This document shows positions 16,771 through 21,744 of a stretch of 21,936 bases of DNA, piece by piece (positions within the stretch are counted from its first letter, which is position 1; each line of letters starts with the position of its first letter). Source of the DNA: a virus; the IMG/VR virus record IMGVR_UViG_3300030060_004410, positions 3,607 through 25,542 of that record. One strand, 5' to 3'. Under the pieces are notes generated by a model. The model had not been told where the DNA came from, did no database searches, and saw nothing but the letters and a program-made list of their open reading frames with translations. Both the position numbers and the translations under genes were made by a program.

Positions 16771-16858
16771 TTTTTGAAAATTTTTTAAGGTTTTTTGTGT
16801 CAAAAAGTTTTTTCCGACCGAATTAACACGCAATTATCCTTATATTTCAACAATAAAA

Positions 16859-17089
16859 CTATTTATCCTTTTTATTTGCAGTAGTGCCTTTTAGTTTCTT
16901 TTTAACCCTAAACCCATCCATATCGTTACCAATACGAAACTCTCCTGATAACACATCAACAATGCGTAATAGTTCTATTTCGTTATCACTAATGGATTGT
17001 CGGTAATCTGGTAATACTTCTTTCAGTTTCAAATTGTTTAACAAACTCTTTAATCTCTCCTGCACTCTCAAAGCTTGTAAAGTGTGCAA
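16859..17089 (-). CDS. Small unknown ORF overlapping its upstream neighbour (up to 76 aa)
   Basis: This frame runs from a TTG at 17089 to a TAG at 16859 and has no ATG except one 20 codons before its end. The part after the upstream gene ends reads like real protein (VLPDYRQSISDNEIELLRIVDVLSGEFRIGND), followed by a Lys-rich tail. It overlaps the 61-residue gene by about 100 bases in the +1 frame. Possible starts are TTG codons at 17089 or 17032, none with a clear ribosome site. Either it is a separate gene with an unusual start, or the two frames were or are joined by a frameshift. Function unknown. Confidence 0.4.
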   Translation of the reverse strand: MHTLQALRVQERLKSLLNNLKLKEVLPDYRQSISDNEIELLRIVDVLSGEFRIGNDMDGFRVKKKLKGTTANKKDK

Positions 17090-17174
17090 TAAGTTCTGGC
17101 TTATGAGTAATGCTATTTGTTATTAAATAAAATGTAACAAATGGATCGTTGTCATTTAATATTTCTTCATCCAT
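16989..17174 (-). CDS. Small unknown protein after terS (61 aa)
   Basis: The ATG at 17174 follows the terS stop with no gap (TAAATG) and has a GGAG site inside the end of terS. The 61 residues begin acidic (MDEEILNDNDPF), continue with a strand-like VTFYLITNSITHKPELIAHF and a helix FESAGEIKEFVKQFE. No family is recognised. The last 12 residues look less protein-like, and the frame shifted by +1 continues with convincing sequence; see the neighbouring entry. Confidence 0.5.
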   Translation of the reverse strand: MDEEILNDNDPFVTFYLITNSITHKPELIAHFTSFESAGEIKEFVKQFETERSITRLPTIH

Positions 17175-17606
17175 TTATTTACTCCATTCGATTGAAAACT
17201 TCTCACCCTTGTTATTCGTCAATGATAGTTGTTGCTTGTCAGTACCAAATGTTTTTGGACTTAACTTGGAAGCTAGGAATTGTTTATGCCTAACTAAAAT
17301 ATCTAATGCTTTGATGCTGTTGAGATTAGCTGTTTTATTATTTGCATCTTTAATCATATCTTTACATTGATCTTCAACGGCATCTAAAGTGTAATGTATG
17401 CCATCACTCTTTGCTTGTTCGTAAGCTGTTCGTAGATCAGGTTTTTCATTCATCCATTTACGAAATGTATTCCATGATAGATTTTCTTTCGCTATTGCTT
17501 TTCTAATACTATCACCAGTTGCAAGTGCTTCTAATATTCTTTTAATCGCATTGCGTGATTGGTTATACTTTGGCGGTCTGCCATTAACTTTTGTAATTTT
17601 ATTCAT
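17175..17606 (-). CDS. terS: Terminase small subunit, Sf6 gp1-like
   Basis: At 143 residues it matches the length of Sf6 gp1 (about 140). It has the same plan: a basic N-terminus (NGRPPKYNQ), an N-terminal helix-turn-helix DNA-binding domain (about residues 20-55, with ILEALATGDSIRKAIAKENLSWNTFRKWM), then the EKPDLRTAYEQAKSDG helix and a long oligomerisation helix region (LDAVEDQCKDMIKDA, LNSIKALDILVRHKQFLASKLSPKTFG). The protein would recognise the packaging site and load the large subunit. The ATG has no Shine-Dalgarno site (CTCC-like bases precede it), odd for a structural-arm gene. A promoter with perfect TTGACA boxes lies just upstream. About 1 kb separates it from terL. Confidence 0.82.
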   Translation of the reverse strand: MNKITKVNGRPPKYNQSRNAIKRILEALATGDSIRKAIAKENLSWNTFRKWMNEKPDLRTAYEQAKSDGIHYTLDAVEDQCKDMIKDANNKTANLNSIKALDILVRHKQFLASKLSPKTFGTDKQQLSLTNNKGEKFSIEWSK

Positions 17607-17638
17607 AATGTTTGGAGAAAAAAGAAACTTCTTCGAGC

Positions 17639-17676
17639 TTAATAATAAAATAGATTAAAATTGTCAAAACTGTCAA
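17639..17676 (-). promoter_or_regulatory. Promoter with two tandem TTGACA boxes before terS
   Basis: On the minus strand TTGACA occurs twice, at 17676-17671 and 17667-17662, nine bases apart. The second is 17 bases from TATTAA (17644-17639); the first is 18 bases from TATTTT (17652-17647). Either pair gives a sigma70-type promoter with a perfect -35 and a moderate -10, starting some 20-35 bases before the terS ATG. The tandem boxes could also let two overlapping promoters compete or serve as a regulator site. Confidence 0.6.
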
Positions 17677-17698
17677 TAAAAAAAAATATTTTTTTATT
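17675..17698. terminator. A/T-only perfect inverted repeat overlapping the DUF6362 gene stop
   Basis: AATAAAAAAA and TTTTTTTATT form a 10-base-pair perfect dyad with a 4-base loop, covering the end of the upstream gene and touching the -35 box. As RNA it gives an A/U stem ending in a U-rich arm, so it might act as a weak terminator that separates early from late transcription, or it may simply be a bent A-tract element that boosts the promoter. Confidence 0.35.
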
Positions 17699-18116
17699 CA
17701 TACTTTGGAGCAATGAGTCGGTACACTTTTTGTTTTTCTTGTAACTTAAAATTTAATTTTATTTTTAAAATAATTGTCATTAATATTTCGCTATATTTAT
17801 TTTTTACTTTTCGTCTATCAAGTGCAATCATTCTTCCAATCTTACTCCATGATAGTCTTTTACCTCTTAACCAAACAAGTTTACGATCATCTTCATTATT
17901 AACTAACTGTATGAGCTGTAAAGCTAATTCCCACCTTGATATACTTCTTGGAGTAATGCTTATTTTTGGCTCACTATCGCCATAATTCAGCCAATCAACT
18001 CTATTCATTTCCATCCAAAAAGTTAATTTTTGCTTACGAATTGCATTAGGTAATCTTTCGTCAGTACGAAAAGCATCATAATATAATTGGTCTAAATCAT
18101 GTTCCGTTATCCGCAT
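17694..18116 (-). CDS. DUF6362-like DNA-binding protein (140 aa)
   Basis: The middle of the protein matches my memory of DUF6362, a family of phage and alphaproteobacterial proteins: ISRWELALQLIQLVNNEDDRKLVWLRGKRLSWSKIGRMIALDRRKVKNKYSEILMTI (about residues 59-115), where the RLSWSKIGRMIALDRRKVKNKYSE part is a sigma-factor-like helix-turn-helix. The N-terminus (LDQLYYDAFRTDERLP) and the C-terminal Lys-rich tail are less conserved. The family is probably a transcription regulator; here it sits right before the tandem-TTGACA promoter of the structural genes, so late-gene control is an attractive inference. The ATG overlaps the preceding gene by 10 bases, with only a weak AGAAG site. Confidence 0.55.
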   Translation of the reverse strand: MRITEHDLDQLYYDAFRTDERLPNAIRKQKLTFWMEMNRVDWLNYGDSEPKISITPRSISRWELALQLIQLVNNEDDRKLVWLRGKRLSWSKIGRMIALDRRKVKNKYSEILMTIILKIKLNFKLQEKQKVYRLIAPKYE

Positions 18117-18676
18117 AAAAACTTTGCTTCTGAGAGTGCTGCTTGTTTCGTTTCTTTGTTATCTAATAATTCTAGCCATTGAGAGTATTGATCACGAGAT
18201 AATCTTTTAGCCATCAACCTTGTATATTTGTTCTCCATGTTTTGATGATAACTAAGACCATTGTTAATTGTGGCTTTGTAGTAAGGATTAGAATTCTTTG
18301 CTAACTTCTTAATTGTTTTATTTATATCTATATTAATAGTAGGTTTAGTAGGAGGTGAAGGTTTGTTCATAGTAAATGTATTTGATACGAAAGATTCTTC
18401 ATAGTTTTGGAAAGAGTCAGTTGATAACTTGTAGTGATTTTTGCCTTTTATTAACAACTTAATAACAAGTTTGTGCTTATGTAATTTTGCTGTGGAGAGT
18501 TGTACTTGTCGTAGTGATAATCCTGTTAGATGTACCAACCGCCTGTTTGTTGGGTATATTTGCTTTGTTTTTTCGTTTCTGTGGTCTAATAACCAATAAG
18601 CGACCTTGACATCGGAAATACTAAAAGTTTTGCTGTTACCTAGTATTTTGCCAATAAGTTTCCACTTTTCAAGCAT
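18107..18676 (-). CDS. Winged-helix protein, replication-initiator or regulator type (189 aa)
   Basis: I place the start at the ATG at 18676 because GGAG lies five bases upstream; an earlier in-frame TTG at 18700 has none. Residues about 22-84 form a winged helix of the HTH_36 kind: VKVAYWLLDHRNEKTKQIYPTNRRLVHLTGLSLRQVQLSTAKLHKHKLVIKL, then a K-rich wing. The middle (NKPSPPTKPTINIDINKT) is a flexible linker, and the C-terminal 70 residues are helical and basic. Such domains occur in plasmid and phage replication initiators and in host-function regulators. Lacking a second recognisable domain, it may be either. Its early position in the leftward arm favours a regulator. Confidence 0.6.
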   Translation of the reverse strand: MLEKWKLIGKILGNSKTFSISDVKVAYWLLDHRNEKTKQIYPTNRRLVHLTGLSLRQVQLSTAKLHKHKLVIKLLIKGKNHYKLSTDSFQNYEESFVSNTFTMNKPSPPTKPTINIDINKTIKKLAKNSNPYYKATINNGLSYHQNMENKYTRLMAKRLSRDQYSQWLELLDNKETKQAALSEAKFLCG

Positions 18677-18834
18677 TCTTGCTCCGCAGCTAGGAAACAA
18701 TCTTTGTAATAGCTTGACCAGTAATTCTGTGTTTCCTCAACAATTTTTGCGTAATGTTCGCCTTTATTTTTAAGGAACTGTTGTGCTAGTTCTTTTTGTT
18801 TCTTTTTATTATCTAATAGTTGTGCTTGTTTCAA
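18640..18834 (-). CDS. Small helical protein, TTG start (64 aa)
   Basis: The TTG at 18834 is chosen because AGGGAG stands six bases before it; no ATG exists in this frame and the next TTG upstream at 18855 has no site. The 64 residues are nearly all helix and highly charged (KQAQLLDNKKKQKELAQQFLKNKGEHYAKIVEETQNYW), with two cysteines near the C-terminus (DCFLAAEQECLKSG). It overlaps both neighbours. No family is recognised. The spacing of hydrophobic residues suggests a coiled coil or small helical bundle, perhaps a partner of the winged-helix protein it overlaps. Confidence 0.5.
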   Translation of the reverse strand: MKQAQLLDNKKKQKELAQQFLKNKGEHYAKIVEETQNYWSSYYKDCFLAAEQECLKSGNLLAKY

Positions 18835-19123
18835 AATATTCTCCCTGATCTGCAATCACACATGGAAAACGAACAATGATGCAACCCTTCGGAATATATA
18901 TCTCTGTTCCTTTTTCTTTTATTTCTGGGTTAAAATCTTTGCTGCAATAAAGAACATAATCATCTTTATCGTTTGGGTTTTCTTCCATCCAACCAACATT
19001 TATGTTGATAGATGACTTACCATCCCAATCTTCTTTCCAAATGCCATCACCTTCTGTTGGATCTTTCCATATTACAAAATAACAATTTTTTGCTAGTTCT
19101 CTTGATGTTTGAAGATAATCCAT
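18809..19123 (-). CDS. First gene of leftward arm, unknown function (104 aa)
   Basis: The 104-residue protein is the first product of the leftward promoter. It has helix then strands: DYLQTSRELAKNCYFVIWKD, GIWKEDWDGKSSININVGW, ENPNDKDDYVLYCSKDFNP, and a final IIVRFPCVIADQGEYFETSTTI. It is acidic and rich in Trp and Tyr, features often seen in small host-interacting phage proteins, but I recognise no family. The ATG has no ribosome site; the predicted transcription start falls at or one base before the ATG, so the message may be leaderless. As the first leftward gene under the putative operator it should be made early and be repressed with the rest of the arm. Confidence 0.55.
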   Translation of the reverse strand: MDYLQTSRELAKNCYFVIWKDPTEGDGIWKEDWDGKSSININVGWMEENPNDKDDYVLYCSKDFNPEIKEKGTEIYIPKGCIIVRFPCVIADQGEYFETSTTIR

Positions 19124-19126
19124 GCG

Positions 19127-19155
19127 AATAATTCTACACCATAGGTAGAATAATT
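19127..19155. promoter_or_regulatory. Operator-like inverted repeat ATTCTAC-N7-GTAGAAT
   Basis: Seven base pairs are perfect (ATTCTAC 19131-19137, GTAGAAT 19145-19151). After one mismatch three more pairs extend each arm (AAT / ATT), giving a 29-base dyad between the divergent genes. Its size and place are those of a helix-turn-helix dimer site. Confidence 0.6.
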
Positions 19156-19159
19156 ACAA
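19131..19159 (-). promoter_or_regulatory. Leftward promoter overlapping an operator dyad
   Basis: On the minus strand TTGTAA (19159-19154, 4/6 to consensus) is separated by exactly 17 bases from TAGAAT (19136-19131, 5/6). Predicted start is at about 19124, next to the ATG at 19123. The dyad at 19131-19151 covers the -10 and most of the spacer, so a bound repressor would block RNA polymerase. Confidence 0.65.
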
Positions 19160-19193
19160 AGTGTAAGTTTTATGCAATTAATATGTACTTTAT

Positions 19194-19853
19194 ATGTCTA
19201 TTGTGTATAAATATTTAATGTCTATGAAATCACCATATAAATTTACAGGAAACGGAATGCACAATTTAGCTGAGATTTTTAAGCGAGAGAAGGTTAATGG
19301 CAAATCACAAAAAGATGCTGCCGAGTATTTAGGTATAGATCATCGATCTGTAAGCCGACACATGAAACAAAAGAATATTGGTTTAGATGTTTTGATGAAG
19401 TATGCAGAATATTTAGAATGCAATGTTGAAGATTTTGTTTCACAAAAAGTTAACAGACAAGTTAATGGTTATTTCAAAGATAATAAAATAAATTTTTACG
19501 GAGATGACGAGGAAAGACCTGTTATATATGGATTATTTGCAGCTTCTTGGTGGTGGTCTGAAAAGAAAACTATTTTAATTATTGATCACAATGATCCTAA
19601 AAATGTTTATTATAATAATTTAACTTTTTACACCGAATGGCAATCAGCAGTTCGTGTTAAAGATGGAGCATTAGGTATATTTCAAGATAAAGATGCTTTA
19701 GAACACAAATCAGGAACTATTCATAGAAAATCAGACGATCAATTTTTTTGTAAAGGTTTTTACGATAGTCATGTACAATTATGCTCATTAAAAAGGTTTG
19801 CTAGATATATTTGTTCGTACAACTTAGACGATCTTCCTTTATTCTTGGAATAA
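19194..19853 (+). CDS. Helix-turn-helix regulator, candidate phage repressor (219 aa)
   Basis: Residues about 38-82 are an Xre/CI-type helix-turn-helix: KSQKDAAEYLGIDHRSVSRHMKQ, then LDVLMKYAEYLECNVEDFV, the usual fifth helix. The C-terminal 130 residues (starting INFYGDDEERPVIYGLFAASWWW) look like a beta-rich domain with DGALGIFQDKDALEHKSGTIHRKSDDQFFCKGF. It occupies the place of a LexA/CI C-terminal domain, but I see no convincing cleavage site or Ser/Lys dyad, so DNA-damage self-cleavage is doubtful. It lies between two ATTCTAC dyads and divergent from the leftward arm, as a repressor would. The start is uncertain: ATGs at 19194, 19218 and 19224 lack ribosome sites, and a TATAAA at 19206 would put a leaderless start at 19218. 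Confidence 0.7.
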   Translation: MSIVYKYLMSMKSPYKFTGNGMHNLAEIFKREKVNGKSQKDAAEYLGIDHRSVSRHMKQKNIGLDVLMKYAEYLECNVEDFVSQKVNRQVNGYFKDNKINFYGDDEERPVIYGLFAASWWWSEKKTILIIDHNDPKNVYYNNLTFYTEWQSAVRVKDGALGIFQDKDALEHKSGTIHRKSDDQFFCKGFYDSHVQLCSLKRFARYICSYNLDDLPLFLE

Positions 19854-19962
19854 TTACTCACAAATTACTAGAAATTCTTACACATAATTTACATAAAACT
19901 TTCGTTTTTTCTGCGAATCAGGTAGATTTTTCGCTTTATTAAATAATTTTTACATATTAATT

Positions 19963-19979
19963 CTACTCAAAATGAGTAG
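19963..19979. promoter_or_regulatory. Perfect dyad CTACTCA-AAA-TGAGTAG over the exonuclease start codon
   Basis: Seven-base arms match exactly around a 3-base centre; the ATG at 19972 lies inside. The left flank reads ATTCTAC, as in the dyad at 19131, but the GTAG half is 9 instead of 7 bases away. A repressor here could stop transcription or elongation of the recombination operon; as RNA, a hairpin could hide the start codon, which has no ribosome site. Confidence 0.55.
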
Positions 19980-20817
19980 TGATGACAAAAATGTAACAAT
20001 TCCACAATCTGCATCTATTATACCCTCATATTTTTTAGATAGGGGAATTGATCACTTTTCACCAACACAAGCTTCAACTCCATTGGATGTTTGGGTTTAC
20101 AAATATTTACATTGCAACCAAGAAAAAAGAAGGAAGATGAAAAACAGCTCTAAGATGCGCTGTGGTGTTTTGGCAGGAGATAGTGTTGCAGCCATAATGT
20201 CAGATAGAGTAAAGCCGTTATACTTCTATGACGATTACAAAAACTGGGATGATAAAAAAGATGAAGCTCAATGGAATAATGATAAAAAATTTATAGATCA
20301 AACAATAGATAAAATATTTGAAGCACTCAAAGAATTAAATGTAAAAAAAGAAAAAGCTATATTTGAATATTATGTAAGTCTTGATGATCCACGATTAGAT
20401 GTGCCAATTATTGGTCGTACTGATATTCAAACACCAAATTTATTAATAGAATTAAAAACAAAATGGAGCATAAAAGCAGGTAAACAAAAAAAAGATGGAA
20501 CTTTTAGTTATTATTTTCCAAAGCTTAACAAAGACTTTCCTGACGATGTACATTTACAACAAGCAGCTTTTTATTATTTAGCAACAAAAATACCTACTGT
20601 TATTGTTCAGGCAACACCAAATGAATATGTCATACATGAAGTTGAAAAACATGATTATAAAAAAGCATTTAACGATCTCGTAATAAATTTAACAAAGAAA
20701 CAAGAGATTGCAAAATTAGATCATCCTGAAAAATTAGTACAACCAGATTTTAGCCACTACACATGGAACATAGGTGATTCATTTTTAAAAGAAGCAAAGG
20801 AGTTATATGGCTACTGA
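19972..20817 (+). CDS. PD-(D/E)XK exonuclease of a recombination pair
   Basis: The 281-residue protein carries the nuclease motifs in order: an N-terminal HFSPTQASTPLDVWVYKYL helix, GRTDIQTPNLLIELKTKW with Asp151 and Glu160-Leu-Lys162 as the metal-binding D...ExK, and HLQQAAFYYLA (about 195-205), the QxxxY motif of RecB, AddB and Cas4-like nucleases. It probably resects double-strand ends to give single-stranded DNA for the annealing protein encoded next. Its stop overlaps that gene's start by 11 bases, as for lambda Exo/Beta-like pairs. The length suits a single-domain nuclease with no helicase. It has no Shine-Dalgarno site and its start is inside a dyad. Cas4 of CRISPR is unlikely: no Fe-S cysteine set and no array. 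Confidence 0.75.
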   Translation: MSSDDKNVTIPQSASIIPSYFLDRGIDHFSPTQASTPLDVWVYKYLHCNQEKRRKMKNSSKMRCGVLAGDSVAAIMSDRVKPLYFYDDYKNWDDKKDEAQWNNDKKFIDQTIDKIFEALKELNVKKEKAIFEYYVSLDDPRLDVPIIGRTDIQTPNLLIELKTKWSIKAGKQKKDGTFSYYFPKLNKDFPDDVHLQQAAFYYLATKIPTVIVQATPNEYVIHEVEKHDYKKAFNDLVINLTKKQEIAKLDHPEKLVQPDFSHYTWNIGDSFLKEAKELYGY

Positions 20818-21535
20818 AAATGCCGACAATATTAAATTAAAAGAAGCGATTGTTGAAGTAAGTAAACTTTCACCAAAAGATAAAGTAAGAATTCACAATA
20901 AGTATTATGCAACAGTAAATACAAGAAATCATATTTTTAGAAAATACTTTGGTACTGACGCAAGTTATGTTTCACGAGTAGAGTTTCGTGATCCGATTTT
21001 TCACAATGATAAAATGATTTTTGCAGGATCAGTAGTAGCAACAACAGAATTATGGATTAAAAAAAATATGATTGCTGTTGGTATTGCTGAGGAGATAAGA
21101 AATTCATCACCAGTAAATAAAACAAGTGCAACAGAAAATGCAATGACATCTTCTCTTGGAATTTGTTTGGCACGAGCTGGGTTAGATGGAGGAGAATTTG
21201 CGTCTGCTGATGAGATGCAAATTGCAACTCGTAATGGATTAGCCGTTGACGAGTTAAACAATAGTAGTGCAAAAGATACTTCGGAGAAGGATGATAAACA
21301 TATACTTCCTCCTGAAGATAAAAGTAATATTGATTCTTCTCATGAAGTATCTGAAAGTGAGTTCGTAAGAATAAGCGCAGCTCTTGATGGTACAAAACAT
21401 CTTGGTCAATTAAAAAGTGTTTACACTAATGATCAAATACCGATTGATGGTAACGAGCAACTAAATAAAATTTACGGAAACAAATTAGCACTATTCACTA
21501 GGAATAAACCTAATGACGATGGATGGGATATATAA
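20807..21535 (+). CDS. Erf/Rad52-like single-strand annealing protein
   Basis: The 242-residue protein shows the pattern of phage single-strand annealing proteins: a beta-rich N-terminal domain (about 34-95, with YYATVNTRNHIFRKYFG and FAGSVVATTELWI), then the ATENAMTSSLGICLARAGLDGGEFASADEM segment (108-137), resembling the AETSAxGRALxxxG...IASA(E/D)E signature of Erf and Sak-type proteins. The rest is a hydrophilic linker rich in Asp, Ser and Lys and a second short structured piece, ending in acidic DDGWDI, similar in kind to SSB-type tails that recruit partners. AAGGAG five bases before the ATG is the best ribosome site of the right arm. Paired with the upstream nuclease, it would join homologous ends, repairing or recombining the phage genome. 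Confidence 0.72.
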   Translation: MATENADNIKLKEAIVEVSKLSPKDKVRIHNKYYATVNTRNHIFRKYFGTDASYVSRVEFRDPIFHNDKMIFAGSVVATTELWIKKNMIAVGIAEEIRNSSPVNKTSATENAMTSSLGICLARAGLDGGEFASADEMQIATRNGLAVDELNNSSAKDTSEKDDKHILPPEDKSNIDSSHEVSESEFVRISAALDGTKHLGQLKSVYTNDQIPIDGNEQLNKIYGNKLALFTRNKPNDDGWDI

Positions 21536-21744
21536 TGGATAAATTTGAATTAAAAGAAGGTAAAGGAAATATAATGCCAAACAAAGATGCTGACGCAAAG
21601 CATCATTACTACGGATCAATAAGAGTTTCACGAGATGTAAAGCAAGGTGAGACAATAAAATTACAAGGTTATAAAAATGAAAGTCAAAGTGGAAACAAAT
21701 ACATTGGCTTACAAATGTTGGATAAACGAGAGCAAGATTTATAG
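21535..21744 (+). CDS. DUF736-like small phage protein (69 aa)
   Basis: I place the start at the ATG at 21535, which forms a TAATG overlap with the annealing gene; an earlier ATG at 21523 is possible. The sequence (DKFELKEGKGNIMPNKDADAKHHYYGSIRV, then GETIKLQGYKNESQSGNKYIGLQML) follows the plan of the small DUF736-like proteins of phages and alphaproteobacteria: KG.L..N......HP.Y.G.I.V, a strand, then W/Y..E...G.KY.SL. These are thought to bind single-stranded DNA or aid replication, but this is not settled. Its place after the annealing protein supports a DNA role. The stop overlaps the next GTG by one base. Confidence 0.6.
   Translation: MDKFELKEGKGNIMPNKDADAKHHYYGSIRVSRDVKQGETIKLQGYKNESQSGNKYIGLQMLDKREQDL

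Larger units (their letters stand above)
16528..16858. other. 330-base non-coding stretch rich in dyads and repeats
   Basis: No convincing reading frame is present on either strand. It is extremely A/T-rich with islands of G+C that form repeated imperfect dyads: GGCGG.TTTC.GCCA-like elements at 16611, 16661 and 16756. It also has a CATGACAA direct repeat at 16631 and 16642 (11-base period), a CGGTT...AACCG dyad at 16683-16697, and a leftward TATAAT at 16570-16575. It is by far the longest gene-free stretch in an otherwise gap-free arm and lies between the two terminase subunit genes. It could hold a packaging (cos/pac) site, an origin, or a regulated promoter; the sequence alone does not decide. 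Confidence 0.6.

Noticed and set aside
19972-20817. Cas4 nuclease of a CRISPR system
   Set aside because: The QxxxY and ExK motifs are shared with Cas4, but there is no cysteine cluster, no cas1/cas2 and no repeat array in the window; the annealing-protein neighbour explains it better.
21001-21395. Two overlapping minus-strand frames opposite the annealing protein
   Set aside because: Both are antisense to a well supported gene and read as His/Leu/Tyr-rich shadow sequence.
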